Shown: positions 44,038 through 53,438, numbered from the stretch's first letter. The stretch is DNA of 64,000 nucleotides from VHCN01 sp964589935 (GCA_964589935.1 CAZPVD010000014.1:1-64000), one strand, 5' to 3'. A program made the numbers and translations. Notes: a model not told the origin generated them from the sequence alone.

Positions 44038-44055
44038 GTCGGAAGCGATGAAACG

Positions 44056-44104
44056 AAAAAAACGCGCTGCCGGGCGGCACACAAATTTTCGCGCCCGGCA
44101 GCGC
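44056..44104 (-). terminator. Rho-independent terminator of the triple-repeat protein gene
   Basis: On the minus strand a 13-bp perfect stem, GCGCTGCCGGGCG pairing with CGCCCGGCAGCGC (plus positions 44064-44076 and 44092-44104), a 15-base loop, then C and seven T (44062-44056). It insulates phoB from the upstream gene. Confidence 0.85.
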
Positions 44105-44138
44105 GCGCCAGTCCACACGGACTGGACAAAGTATCCGC

Positions 44139-46619
44139 CTACTGGAAGAGCGGCACGACGCGGTAGAAGCGCACGTTGCCCGCCGCCTGGCCGTCGGTGA
44201 TGCTGTTGCTGCCGTCGAAGGCCGGGGCGTTGGTCATCAGCGGCGCCCAGTTTTTGAGCCGGAGGTCGGAGACGACATCAATGCGGTGCTGGCGGTTCGT
44301 TTCACCGAAGAATTGCAGGAATGTCTGCGTGTTCGAGCGGATGATGCCGCCCATGAGCGGCGCGGACGGATGCGAGCCGCGCGTGTGAATGTTGAACGTG
44401 GTGTCGCTGACAAAGCCGGCTCCGCCAACGGCGCCGGGATAACTGTTTGTGTCAATGGTGCAGACTTTCACAAAGGAAAGCGTGGCCGTGTAGTCCTTGC
44501 CGGGTTGAAGCGTGTTGGGCGGCAGCAGCACGGCAGTGTTTGTTCCGTTGAGCACTCCGAATTCAGCTCGAAAGGGCGAGCTGAAAACTTTTCCTGATGA
44601 AAAACCCTGCGGGTTGTTCGCCTCTTGGATTTCGAGACGGATGAAGTCGTTTGTCGTGCCACCGCTGAAGCTGTTCCACGTGATCAGCAGGAAGCGGTGC
44701 GGGTTGACGAGTTGCAACAGATCGTAGCCGTTGACCTGCGGCGCGTTGGGGAACACGGTGGCCGGGATGGTCAGGTTAAGGGTCTTGTTGCCGTCGTTGA
44801 CCGTCGTGATGGAGAATTGATACGTGCCTGCCGGCGCAAAGGCGTCGAGCGCGGATTGCGAGGTGAAGTTGGTTTCGATCTCAAAGTCGTTCGACGCGGG
44901 CAGTGGCACCACGCCGCTGCCGGGCACGGTGAGCGTCGCGCTGGTGACATTGTTCGTGCCGGGTGTCTTGACATGTGCATTGGCGACGAAATTTGACGGC
45001 CCGAACGCGACTGGGGCGGCGTTGTTGGTCTGGAGAAAGTCCTGCCGCTTGTTCAGCGTATAGCGTCGCACATCCGGCGTGCGGACGGTGAATGACACCA
45101 GCTTGAAATCGCCGGGAATGCCCACCGCGCCGGGGTAGCTGTTGGTGTCAAACGGACCGGTCAACCGCGCAAACATCAGGCTCGCGGAATACGTCGTCCC
45201 GGGTTGCAAGGTGAACGCGGGAATGGTGACAGACGTGTTTGTGCCGTTGAGTGCGCCCGGCACACCCGGCGGGAGGGAATTGAACACTTCGGAATTGCCG
45301 TTCGTGCTTTGATTTTGTTTCACCTGCACCTGCACGTAGTCGTTCGTTGAGCCGCCCAGCGCGTCCCAGGTGAGAGTGAAGTCCAAGCCGGGATTGACTG
45401 CCTGCGCCGCGGCGAAATTGCTGACGTGCGGCGTGGCGAGCGACGCCAGAATGTTGGTCACGGGCAGATTGAACACTTTCGTTCCGTCATCCACGGTCGT
45501 GACGCTGACTTGATAAACGCCGTCGGGATATGCGGCGTCCAATTGTGCCGAAGTCGTGGCGCTGTTGTCCTTGAAGTTAAAATCATTCGTGGCCTGCAAC
45601 TGGATCGTCTGGCCGCCATTGGGCAGTTGAAGCGTCGCGCTGGAGACGAACGAAGTGCCACGTGCGTCAAGGAAGGCTTGGAGGCCAAAATTCTGGCTGA
45701 CCGGCGCGTTGGCGTCCGACTGCTGGAAAAATTGCGCCTTGATCACGCCGACCGTGCGGACATCCACCGTGTGCAGGGTGAATTCAGTCCGCGCCACGTA
45801 GCCGGCTACGCCCACGACTTGCGGATAGCTGTTGGTGTCCACGCCGGTCACCTTGGCAAACGTGATGCGCGCCCGGTAATTGTGCCCCGGAAACAACGTG
45901 CCAGCCGGAAGAACAACAAACGTGGCCGTGCCGTCCAACGCGGCCACATCGCGCGGATCGCCCGTGCGGAAAATGCGCTGGCCGAGGGGAGAACTTGTTT
46001 CGGGCACATTGTTTGTGTTCGGCGCGTCCTCAATTTCAATGCGGATGTGATCGTTGGTCGTGCCGCCGGTGAACGCATCCCACCGAAGTGTGAAGTCAGC
46101 CTCCGCGCGGACGGCCTGCGCGGCGGGAAAGTTCGCCACGTGCGGGGCGTTCGGATAGGCGCTCCCGGTGAGATTGAAGGTTACGGTTACTTGCCCGTCG
46201 TTCACCGTGTTGAGCGTGAGCACATAATTGGTGTCCGGATGCGCGGCATCGAGCGCGGCCTGCGAGGCGTAGAAATCGGTGGCGCTCCAGAAATTGTAGA
46301 AGTCAAAGTCGTGACCGATCACCAGCGGGCGATCCACGCCGCCTTGCGGATGCACGCGCGCGCCAAAGAGCGTGTTGAACCGCTTGGCCCGCACAAAAAC
46401 ATTGAAGAAATAGTTCGAGCTGCCCGCCGGGGTCGGCGCGCCCGCGCCCGTTTGCACAAAGGCCTGCCCCTTGTGGACTCCAAACAGTTCGACATCCACC
46501 GCGCTGGCTGGCGAAGCCATCAGCAGTAAAGCGGAAACAAAAACCAGCGTGGCGAAAGGTTGTGCGCGACGAGAAAATGAATCCTGGCAACGCAAAGGAA
46601 GTGAGAGGATCGTGCTCAT
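44139..46619 (-). CDS. Secreted protein with three long internal repeats
   Basis: 826 residues; signal sequence (FATLVFVSALLLMASPASA). The mature part holds three repeats of ~230 residues. Each has an opening hydrophobic QxFxQT/QQ strand (GQAFVQTGAGAP, AQFFQQSDANAP, QDFLQTNNAAP), YPDGVYQVSVTTVDDGTKVF-like, FTLTWDALGGSTNDYVQVQV-like and DTNSYPGAVG-like segments. The C-terminal ~80 residues (NRQHRIDVVSDLRLKNW) resemble domains ending many verrucomicrobial secreted proteins. No catalytic motif is seen; an immunoglobulin-like surface protein is likely. It has its own strong terminator, and a word repeat stands just before its start. Confidence 0.82.
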   Translation of the reverse strand: MSTILSLPLRCQDSFSRRAQPFATLVFVSALLLMASPASAVDVELFGVHKGQAFVQTGAGAPTPAGSSNYFFNVFVRAKRFNTLFGARVHPQGGVDRPLVIGHDFDFYNFWSATDFYASQAALDAAHPDTNYVLTLNTVNDGQVTVTFNLTGSAYPNAPHVANFPAAQAVRAEADFTLRWDAFTGGTTNDHIRIEIEDAPNTNNVPETSSPLGQRIFRTGDPRDVAALDGTATFVVLPAGTLFPGHNYRARITFAKVTGVDTNSYPQVVGVAGYVARTEFTLHTVDVRTVGVIKAQFFQQSDANAPVSQNFGLQAFLDARGTSFVSSATLQLPNGGQTIQLQATNDFNFKDNSATTSAQLDAAYPDGVYQVSVTTVDDGTKVFNLPVTNILASLATPHVSNFAAAQAVNPGLDFTLTWDALGGSTNDYVQVQVKQNQSTNGNSEVFNSLPPGVPGALNGTNTSVTIPAFTLQPGTTYSASLMFARLTGPFDTNSYPGAVGIPGDFKLVSFTVRTPDVRRYTLNKRQDFLQTNNAAPVAFGPSNFVANAHVKTPGTNNVTSATLTVPGSGVVPLPASNDFEIETNFTSQSALDAFAPAGTYQFSITTVNDGNKTLNLTIPATVFPNAPQVNGYDLLQLVNPHRFLLITWNSFSGGTTNDFIRLEIQEANNPQGFSSGKVFSSPFRAEFGVLNGTNTAVLLPPNTLQPGKDYTATLSFVKVCTIDTNSYPGAVGGAGFVSDTTFNIHTRGSHPSAPLMGGIIRSNTQTFLQFFGETNRQHRIDVVSDLRLKNWAPLMTNAPAFDGSNSITDGQAAGNVRFYRVVPLFQ

Positions 46620-46889
46620 GGTTCAAAGGCAAAGTTCAGAGTTCAAAAAACAAACAAACGAGCGCATTTGGGGCAGCGGTTCATGTGCCACAACCAAAAA
46701 CGCGCCACATTTTACATAAAGACCAGTATGAAACGAAAGTTTGGCTTACGGTTTCCGCTCTCAGACCGGTCTGTAAATATCCACAACTGGCAAGAAAATA
46801 ACCTTCGATGGAGCGTGGGGCAATAGCGGGATCAGGCGAACACATCCAGCAGGCTGACGCGGAAGGGGCCGATCTGCACGCCGGCCAGA
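46620..46889. other. Gene-free stretch upstream of the triple-repeat gene
   Basis: Contains a short GTTCAAAG-type repeat (46620-46650: GTTCAAAGG, AAAGTTCAGAGTTCAAAA) directly before the 44139-46619 start, and a perfect 12-base palindrome CAGACCGGTCTG (46762-46773) followed by an A/T-rich stretch. The palindrome may be an operator. Otherwise nothing recognised. GC is lower than in flanking genes. Confidence 0.5.
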
Positions 46890-48218
46890 CTAAACGGCGT
46901 CGTATGTCCACGGTTTTCTCTGCTCGCGCGCAAGCCATTTGTCCGCGTCCTTGTCGCCGACAAAGTGTTCCTTCGCCGGATCCCAGTTGAGCTTGCGACC
47001 GAGCCTCAGCGCGAGCACGCCGAGATGGCAGACGCTCACGGAGCGGTGCCCGATCTCGACATCCGCGACGGGCTGCTTCCGCGAACGAATGCAGTCGAAG
47101 AAGTTTCCCATGTGATTGTCGCTCACGTAGAGGCGGGCCGCGCTTGCGCCGAGCGGCGTGGTGAGAAGGTCAGGAGAACTCGCCTCGATTTTGCCGCGCG
47201 TGACGAAAATCCAGCCGTCGCTACCCTCGAACTTCACGCCGTGCTGCTGGCCTTCCTTGTTCAGCACCGCGCCGTTCCACGCGTTTGCCGGAGTGCTCGC
47301 GCATGAGTGCGTGACGCCGTTGGCGTAAGTGTAGTGGACTTCGTATTCGCTGAACGCGGTGAAGCCGCCGGTGATCATTTCGGCGAGCGGCTTGGCCTCG
47401 ATGCTCACCGGGCCGCTGCGTTCGTAGCCCGTGCCCCAGAGCGCGATGTCGTTGTGGTGCGCACCCCAGTCGGTCATCGTGCCGCCGGAATACTCCCACC
47501 AGTAACGGAATGTGACATGGCAGCGCTCTTTCACGTAATCGAGCTTCGGCGTCTGGCCGAGCCATAAATCCCAGTCAAGCCCGGCGGGAACGGGCGACGG
47601 CATGAACGGCCCTTCGCGGCGGCCCGAAGGCAGCCAGACGCTCACGTGCTTGAGTTTCCCGATACGGCCGTTGCGGACGAGTTCGCACGCGAGGCGGAAG
47701 TTCTTGTCGCTGCGCTGCTGGCTGCCGGTCTGGAGGATGCGCTTCGTGTCGCGCGTGACTTTCACCAGATGCTTGCCTTCGTCAATCGTGAGTGTGAGCG
47801 GCTTCTCGCTGTAGACATCCTTGCCCGCCTTGAGCGCGGCGATGTTCACGAACGTGTGCCAGTGATCCGGCGTGCCGGTGACGATGACGTGGATGTCGTC
47901 ACGCTCCATCACTTTGCGGAAATCTTTGTAAGGCTTCGCGCCGGGCCATGTCTTCTGTGCTTGCGCGAGGTTCGCGTCGTCCACGTCGCAGATGGCGAGC
48001 ATTTCCCCATGCTTCGCAGCCTCGGCGCCGTCGCCGCGTCCACGCCCGCCACAGCCGATGAGCGCGATGCCGGGTTTGTCATTTGGCCCAAGCGGTTTCG
48101 GCGTGGCGGCGACGGAACATTCGTCGAGGAACCACTTCGGCAGACTCGTCGCGGCGGTGAGTGCGGCGGCGGACTTGATGAACGAGCGGCGCGATGGACG
48201 GAAGGTGGTCGGTGTCAT
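46890..48218 (-). CDS. Gfo/Idh/MocA-family NAD(P)-dependent oxidoreductase, Tat-exported
   Basis: 442 residues. The leader contains a twin-arginine-like motif (SRRSFIKSAAALTAATSL). The Rossmann fold follows: IALIGCGGRGRGDGAEAAKH, then ICDVDDANLAQAQK. The catalytic-region motif EKPLTLTIDEGKHLVK carries the conserved lysine, and GGTMTDWGAHHNDIALWG follows. Large Gfo/Idh families with Tat leaders are typical of Planctomycetes and Verrucomicrobia, where they act on sugars or glycosides, using bound nucleotide. The substrate is unknown. No sugar-utilisation operon surrounds it. Confidence 0.92.
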   Translation of the reverse strand: MTPTTFRPSRRSFIKSAAALTAATSLPKWFLDECSVAATPKPLGPNDKPGIALIGCGGRGRGDGAEAAKHGEMLAICDVDDANLAQAQKTWPGAKPYKDFRKVMERDDIHVIVTGTPDHWHTFVNIAALKAGKDVYSEKPLTLTIDEGKHLVKVTRDTKRILQTGSQQRSDKNFRLACELVRNGRIGKLKHVSVWLPSGRREGPFMPSPVPAGLDWDLWLGQTPKLDYVKERCHVTFRYWWEYSGGTMTDWGAHHNDIALWGTGYERSGPVSIEAKPLAEMITGGFTAFSEYEVHYTYANGVTHSCASTPANAWNGAVLNKEGQQHGVKFEGSDGWIFVTRGKIEASSPDLLTTPLGASAARLYVSDNHMGNFFDCIRSRKQPVADVEIGHRSVSVCHLGVLALRLGRKLNWDPAKEHFVGDKDADKWLAREQRKPWTYDAV

Positions 48219-48311
48219 GCTTCTAATGTGCGAAGCCGGACGAAGGCTGACAAGCGCGAAGGCGCTGTGTGGTTCCTTGGCGATCCCACTGCACTAAGCG
48301 CAAAATACTCG

Positions 48312-48340
48312 TTTGCCTCCGGCGCGTTTTGCACTACGTT
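48312..48340 (+). promoter_or_regulatory. Candidate short-leader promoter for the small Cys-rich protein gene
   Basis: TTTGCC (48312-48317), 17 bases, TACGTT (48335-48340), 6 bases before the ATG at 48347. It has the same short-leader geometry as 9606-9634. Confidence 0.3.
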
Positions 48341-48346
48341 CTGGGC

Positions 48347-48544
48347 ATGGACTGGCAGCAAATCGCGGCGTTGGCCATTGTCGGTGTCACCGCCGGCGTT
48401 TTCGCGTGGAGCAGGCTTCGCCCGCGCAAGTTTGATTTCCACCGCGAGACGGGCTGTGGATGCGGCGGTGCATCCGGCCCCAAGCCGTCCTACATTCTCC
48501 GCTGCCGCAAGGGCGAGTCGCCGCAAATCATCTACAAGTCCTGA
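48347..48544 (+). CDS. Small single-helix protein with Cys-rich tail
   Basis: 65 residues from the ATG at 48347. An N-terminal hydrophobic helix (QIAALAIVGVTAGVFAWSRL) is followed by a basic patch and a glycine/cysteine cluster (ETGCGCGGASG) and one more Cys. This layout resembles FeoB-associated Cys-rich membrane proteins, but no feo genes are nearby. It may bind a metal or be involved in membrane redox chemistry, uncertain. A promoter-like pair ends 6 bases before the start. The Hsp20 gene follows 27 bases later. Confidence 0.6.
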   Translation: MDWQQIAALAIVGVTAGVFAWSRLRPRKFDFHRETGCGCGGASGPKPSYILRCRKGESPQIIYKS

Positions 48545-48571
48545 TCGCTGCGCGCGCAACTCCTCCCGCTT

Positions 48572-49000
48572 ATGGCCATGTGCAAAGCTTCCTCGCCGCT
48601 GGGTTCCTCTCACAACACGCATGAAACCGGACGCCGGCCTTCGGGCGAAGTGCATTGGGTGCCGAACACGGATGTGTTCATTACGGACGGCGGCATTGTG
48701 ATCAAGGCCGAGCTGGCCGGATTGAACCGGGAGGAGCTTGCGCTCATGGTCGAGGGCAACCGGCTGAAAATATCCGGCCACCGCTCCGACGGCTGCCGCA
48801 AGGACTGCTGCAAATTCCAGCTCATGGAAATCCATTACGGCGCATTCGAAAGCGTCATTGAACTGCCCGAAGGCTACGACCTGTCCCGCGCGAAGGCCGC
48901 GTATCAGAACGGCTTCCTGCGCGTGGACGTGCCCGTGGCCGAGCCTGCGACAACGAAGCCGGCCAAACGCCGCTCATCCACACTCACGCCGGCGCATTGA
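48572..49000 (+). CDS. Small heat-shock protein (Hsp20/alpha-crystallin)
   Basis: 142 residues. The alpha-crystallin domain spans residues ~30-125: VFITDGGIVIKAELAGLNRE, LALMVEGNRLKISGHR, GAFESVIELPEGYD and the closing strand NGFLRVDVPV. It has an ATP-independent holdase function that keeps unfolded proteins soluble. A Cys-containing loop (DGCRKDCCKF) is unusual in this fold. The C-terminal I-x-I anchor is not evident, which may limit oligomer size. It precedes lon by 50 bases, so holdase and protease may be co-expressed. Confidence 0.92.
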   Translation: MAMCKASSPLGSSHNTHETGRRPSGEVHWVPNTDVFITDGGIVIKAELAGLNREELALMVEGNRLKISGHRSDGCRKDCCKFQLMEIHYGAFESVIELPEGYDLSRAKAAYQNGFLRVDVPVAEPATTKPAKRRSSTLTPAH

Positions 49001-49050
49001 CGGACTGAACTTTTCCAGCCCGCCGAGCATCCAACAAGGAGGACACGCCA

Positions 49051-51453
49051 ATGCCATCACCGGACACCGAGTTCATCAACATAGTTAACGCGCCGCACGG
49101 GCCGGGCGACGCCGCGCAGCCCGCGCGTGTCGCGGCCCGGCCCATTCCCGGCGTGCTGCCCGTGCTCGGGCTGTCGGACATCGTCATCTTTCCCGGCATG
49201 GTCGCGCCGTTGCTCGTCGAGACGGGCGAGAGCATCAAGCTCGTGGATGACGTGGTGACGGGCGACCGCTTCCTCGGCCTCGTGCTCCAGCGCAAGCCCG
49301 ACGTGCAAAACCCCGCGCCGGAGGACATCTGGGAGCACGGTTGCGCCGGGCGCGTGGCGAAGATGCTCAAGTTCCCGGACAACACGGTGCGCATCCTCGT
49401 CGAGGGCCTGCGGCGCTTCCGCATCACGGGCTACGAGGCGACGGAGCCTTACCTGCGGGCGCGGGTCGAGTTCCTCGCCGACCGGTCGGACAGTTCCGTT
49501 GAGCTGGCTGCGCTCACGCGCAACGCGCAGCAGATTTTTCAGGACATCATCAACCTTTCGCCCGCGCTTTCCGATCAGGTCAAAATCTCGGCTCTTAATC
49601 TCGACGAGCCGGGCAAGCTCGCCGACCTCATCGCGGCCAACCTCAACATCAATCTGGAGGAGCGGCAGCACCTGCTCGAAACCGCCGATGTCAAGGAGCG
49701 CCTCAACCGCTTGCTGCCACTCCTGACCCGCGAACTCGAAGTCCTCACGCTCGGCTCGAAAATCCAGAAGGAAGTCAGCTCCTCGATGACGAAGAGCCAG
49801 CGCGATTTTTACCTGCGCGAGCAGATTCGCGCGATTCAACGCGAGCTGGGCGAATCCGACCCGGCGTCTTCGGAAATCAATTCCTTCCGCGAGCAGATCG
49901 AGAAGAACGGCCTGCCCGCGGAAGTTCAAAAAGTCGCGCTCAAGGAGCTGGAGCGTTTGCAGGCGATGCCGACGGCCGTGGCCGAATACACCGTCACGCG
50001 TAACTACCTCGACTGGCTCGTGAGCATGCCGTGGAGCAAATCCACCGAGGACAAGCTCGACCTGCTCGCCGCCGCGCGTCTGCTCGACGAGGAGCACTAC
50101 GGCTTGCAAAAGGTGAAGGACCGACTGATCGAATTCCTCGCCGTCATCAAGCTGAAGAACAAGCTGAAAGGCCCGCTGCTGTGCTTCGTCGGCCCGCCCG
50201 GCGTCGGCAAGACCTCGCTCGGCAAGAGCATTGCGGACGCGCTGGGCCGCAAGTTCCTTCGCATCTCGCTTGGAGGGATGCGCGACGAGGCGGAGATTCG
50301 CGGGCACCGCCGCACCTACGTCGGCGCGATGCCCGGCCGCATCATCCAGGGACTGCGCCGCGTAGAGAGCAACAACCCTGTCGTCCTGCTCGATGAAGTG
50401 GACAAGATCGGCGCGGATTTTCGCGGCGACCCCGCCAGCGCGTTGCTCGAAGTGCTCGATCCACAGCAGAACAACACGTTCACGGACAACTATCTGGATT
50501 TGCCGTTCGACCTCTCGCGCGTGCTGTTCATCACCACGGCCAACTGGCTCGAGCCCGTGCATCCCGCGCTGCGGGACCGGCTCGAAGTCATCGAGCTGCC
50601 GAGCTACACGACCGAGGAAAAACTTCAGATCGCCAAACGCCATCTTGTCCCGCGCCAGCTCGACGAACACGGCCTCAAGCCCAAGCTCGTGAAGCTTCCA
50701 GAGACCACGCTGCTTGCGGTCATCCGCGACTACACACGCGAGGCTGGATGCCGCCAGCTCGAACGCGAGATCGCTGCGCTCATCCGCAAGGCCGCGCGAC
50801 GCATCGCCACGAGCGGCGCGCTCGCCAAGCCCATCACAATCGAACCAGGCGACCTTGGCACGATGCTCGGCTCGGTTCGGTTCGTTTCCGAACTTTCCGA
50901 GACCATCAAGGAGCCGGGCATTGCGACCGGCCTCGCGTGGACGCCCGTGGGCGGCGAGATTCTTTTTGTCGAGGCCACGCGCATGGCCGGCAAGGGCCTG
51001 CTCATTCTCACCGGCTCGCTCGGTGACGTGATGAAGGAGAGCGCGCAGGCGAGCCTGAGTTATCTCCGCAGCCAGGCCAAGTCGCTCGGCATTAACCTCG
51101 CCGACCACGACAAGTTCGACATCCACGTTCACGTGCCGAGTGGCGCGACGCCCAAGGATGGCCCCAGCGCTGGCGTCACCATCGTCGTTGCGCTTGCATC
51201 GCTTTTCATGCGCCGGCTCGTGCGGTCGGACATCGCGATGACCGGCGAAATCAGCCTGCGCGGCCGCGTGCTGCCCGTCGGCGGCGTGAAGGAAAAAGTC
51301 CTCGCCGCCGCGCGCGTCGGCATCAAGCACGTCATTTTGCCTGAGCAAAACCGCAAGGACTGGCAGGAAGTCCCGAAGGAAGTCCGCGCGAAGATGAAGG
51401 CGCACTTCGTCCGGCATATCTCCGAACTGCTGCCGCTGGCGCTGACAAAATGA
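49051..51453 (+). CDS. lon: ATP-dependent Lon protease
   Basis: Degrades misfolded and regulatory proteins. 800 residues: N-terminal substrate domain (LPVLGLSDIVIFPGMVAPLL), helical linker, AAA+ module with Walker A GPPGVGKTSLGKS (~380-392), Walker B VVLLDEVDKIG, and a C-terminal peptidase with the Ser-Lys dyad S706 (KDGPSAGVTI) and K747 (VLPVGGVKEKVLAA). Length is typical. A ribosome-binding site AAGGAGG lies 8-14 bases before the ATG, stronger than for most genes here. The stop overlaps the next start by 4 bases. Confidence 0.97.
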   Translation: MPSPDTEFINIVNAPHGPGDAAQPARVAARPIPGVLPVLGLSDIVIFPGMVAPLLVETGESIKLVDDVVTGDRFLGLVLQRKPDVQNPAPEDIWEHGCAGRVAKMLKFPDNTVRILVEGLRRFRITGYEATEPYLRARVEFLADRSDSSVELAALTRNAQQIFQDIINLSPALSDQVKISALNLDEPGKLADLIAANLNINLEERQHLLETADVKERLNRLLPLLTRELEVLTLGSKIQKEVSSSMTKSQRDFYLREQIRAIQRELGESDPASSEINSFREQIEKNGLPAEVQKVALKELERLQAMPTAVAEYTVTRNYLDWLVSMPWSKSTEDKLDLLAAARLLDEEHYGLQKVKDRLIEFLAVIKLKNKLKGPLLCFVGPPGVGKTSLGKSIADALGRKFLRISLGGMRDEAEIRGHRRTYVGAMPGRIIQGLRRVESNNPVVLLDEVDKIGADFRGDPASALLEVLDPQQNNTFTDNYLDLPFDLSRVLFITTANWLEPVHPALRDRLEVIELPSYTTEEKLQIAKRHLVPRQLDEHGLKPKLVKLPETTLLAVIRDYTREAGCRQLEREIAALIRKAARRIATSGALAKPITIEPGDLGTMLGSVRFVSELSETIKEPGIATGLAWTPVGGEILFVEATRMAGKGLLILTGSLGDVMKESAQASLSYLRSQAKSLGINLADHDKFDIHVHVPSGATPKDGPSAGVTIVVALASLFMRRLVRSDIAMTGEISLRGRVLPVGGVKEKVLAAARVGIKHVILPEQNRKDWQEVPKEVRAKMKAHFVRHISELLPLALTK

Positions 51454-52175
51454 AGCTCCGCCCTGTCGTTTCACTCATCTCGTTGTGCGTCGTCGTCCAT
51501 GCAGCCGAGCCGGTGAAAAATGGCGTGGTGATCGTTGATCCCCCAAAAGGCGAACAGGAAGGCCGCGAACTTGCCGCGCGTTTGCGCGAGATGCGTCCAG
51601 CGGAAGGCTTCACGAATTCCGGCGTGCTCGAAATCCGTTCCGCAAAAGGCAAACGCCGCCAGCTTCCCGTCGTCATCGCGACCTCCATCGTTGGTGACGA
51701 GTGGCGGACAATTTACAACACCATGCAGACAGGGCAGCCGGTGTCGCTTACCGTGCGGCGATCCGTCAGCGGGCCGGCGAGCTATCAACTCACACCGCCA
51801 GCGGAGACGAACAGCTCGACGCCTTTCGCGGGCACGGATTTCTGGCTCGTGGACCTCGGCCTCGATTTCATCCACTGGCCGACGCAGCGCGTGCTTCGCC
51901 ACGAGATGCGCCGCAGCGAGTGGTGCTGGGTTTTGGAGAGCACAAACCCGCAGCCCACGCCCGGCGCCTATTCGCGTGTCGTGTCGTGGGTGCATACCGA
52001 AACCGGCGGCATCGTCCACGCAGACGCCTACGACGCACGCGGCAAGCTGCTGAAGGTTTTCGAGCCGAAATCCTTCGAGAAAATCAACGGCCGCTGGGAA
52101 GTGCGCGAGCTCGAAATCCGCAACGAGCAGGCTGACACGCGCACGACGCTGCGCTTTGACCTCGACAAGAAGTGA
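51450..52175 (+). CDS. Secreted LolA-like outer-membrane lipoprotein-sorting-type protein
   Basis: 241 residues, start overlapping the lon stop (ATGA). Signal peptide (RPVVSLISLCVVVHAA). The C-terminal two thirds read as a LolA-like half-barrel: GTDFWLVDLGLDFIHWPTQR, CWVLESTNPQP, IVHADAYDARGKLLKVFEPK, KINGRWEVRELEIRNEQADT. This order is that of the family annotated as outer-membrane lipoprotein-sorting-like proteins. It may bind a lipid or lipoprotein in the periplasm. Co-transcription with lon is certain from the overlap; the functional link is unclear. Confidence 0.65.
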   Translation: MKLRPVVSLISLCVVVHAAEPVKNGVVIVDPPKGEQEGRELAARLREMRPAEGFTNSGVLEIRSAKGKRRQLPVVIATSIVGDEWRTIYNTMQTGQPVSLTVRRSVSGPASYQLTPPAETNSSTPFAGTDFWLVDLGLDFIHWPTQRVLRHEMRRSEWCWVLESTNPQPTPGAYSRVVSWVHTETGGIVHADAYDARGKLLKVFEPKSFEKINGRWEVRELEIRNEQADTRTTLRFDLDKK

Positions 52176-52181
52176 CCCACG

Positions 52182-53438
52182 TCAGCGTCCTGCAAGTTCC
52201 TTCAACTTCGCCATCGCCTTGCCGCTGTCGAGAAGCTGAACGGCGCAATCCCAGCCTTCGACGAGTGATTTCACGCGTCCCGCGACGAACAGCGCGGCGG
52301 CCGCGTTGAGCAGCACGGCGTCGCGCTTTGGCCCCTGTTCCTCGCCGCGCAAAATCCGCCGCACGATCTCCGCGTTCGCCTGCTTGTCGCCGCCTGCGAG
52401 GTCTGCCAGTGTGGCTGATTGCAGCGGGAAATTTTCCGCCGACATCACCGACGTGCTGAAGCCGCGGTCCTGGTAAAATTCGGCAATGGTGTTCGGGCCG
52501 AGCGTTGAGAGTTCGTCGAGATGCCGCGGCTTCTCAAGCGTTCCCGATGCGACAAGTTTCTCAGGATTGCCAAGGCGGAACACGCGCGCTTCGCCCTGGA
52601 GTTCCACGAGGATTTTTCCGTTCAGCTCCGCGTGCCGCATGGCCGCGCGGAGCGTCATCGTGCGGCGCTCGCCTTCCGCGTTTTGAAATTCGACTTCCTG
52701 CCCGACATCAACGAGCGGGATGTCTGACCAAGAGAAGACATAGGAGGTCGCGATATCGCCGCACACAACCATGCCGCGCCGCACGCCGAGCGATTGCAGC
52801 ACGCGCGCCACCGGCTCGCATAGCTCCGGGCGCGGCACGCCGACTAGCTGTGCGGTGGGCCGCGCGGGATTCAGCAGCGGGCCGAGGAAGTTGAAAATGG
52901 TGCGCTGCCCGCGCTCGGCGCAAAGCTTGCGTGCAGGTGCAATGTGCTTGAAGGCCGGATGAAATTTCGGCGCGAAGAAAAACGCGAAGCCGTGCTCGCG
53001 CAGCGAACGCGCGGCGTCTTCCGGCGACAATTCGATGGGCACGCCGAGCTCTTCAAGCACGTCCGCGCTGCCGGCCTGCGAGGTGATGGCGCGGTTGCCG
53101 TGCTTGGCGACGGTCACACCCGCGGCGGCGGCGATGAGCGCGACGGTCGTGGAAATGTTGAAGGTGTTCAGCCGGTCGCCGCCAGTGCCACACACATCGA
53201 GGATTTCTGATGAGCGAGTCTCCGCGTCGAGTGGCGGCTCGACGGCGCGGCTGCGCAGTTCGCGCGCAAACGCGGCGATTTCATCCGTCGTCTCGCCTTT
53301 TTTTGCGAGCGCGGCGAGGAAGCCGGCCTTGAGTTCGGCTGGCACGCTTTCCTTCACAAGTTCGCCGACGGCGGGCGCGACCTGCGCGTCGGACAGCGCC
53401 GAGCCTTGCGCGAGTTGTTCCGTCAGTTGTCTGAGCAC
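52182..53438 (-). CDS. trpD: Anthranilate phosphoribosyltransferase with an ~80-residue insertion
   Basis: Second step of tryptophan synthesis: anthranilate plus PRPP. GTG start at 53438; frame upstream is rejected as antisense to the next gene. 418 residues versus ~340 usual. PRPP site DVCGTGGDRLNTFNISTT (81-98), KHGNRAITSQAGSADVLEEL (112-131), anthranilate site FFAPKFHPAFKHIAPARK and NFLGPLLNP are intact. After RGMVVCG the expected short link to DEL is replaced by residues ~228-305 (TSYVFSWSDIPLVDVGQEVE and onward), then HLDELSTLGPNTIAEF resumes. No other trp genes are nearby. It is convergent with the LolA-like gene. Confidence 0.93.
   Translation of the reverse strand: MLRQLTEQLAQGSALSDAQVAPAVGELVKESVPAELKAGFLAALAKKGETTDEIAAFARELRSRAVEPPLDAETRSSEILDVCGTGGDRLNTFNISTTVALIAAAAGVTVAKHGNRAITSQAGSADVLEELGVPIELSPEDAARSLREHGFAFFFAPKFHPAFKHIAPARKLCAERGQRTIFNFLGPLLNPARPTAQLVGVPRPELCEPVARVLQSLGVRRGMVVCGDIATSYVFSWSDIPLVDVGQEVEFQNAEGERRTMTLRAAMRHAELNGKILVELQGEARVFRLGNPEKLVASGTLEKPRHLDELSTLGPNTIAEFYQDRGFSTSVMSAENFPLQSATLADLAGGDKQANAEIVRRILRGEEQGPKRDAVLLNAAAALFVAGRVKSLVEGWDCAVQLLDSGKAMAKLKELAGR

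Noticed and set aside
49057..51474. An 805-codon open frame on the minus strand exactly opposite lon
   Set aside because: The plus strand encodes an intact Lon with all catalytic motifs. The antisense frame is a by-product of high-GC codon bias and has no recognisable domain.
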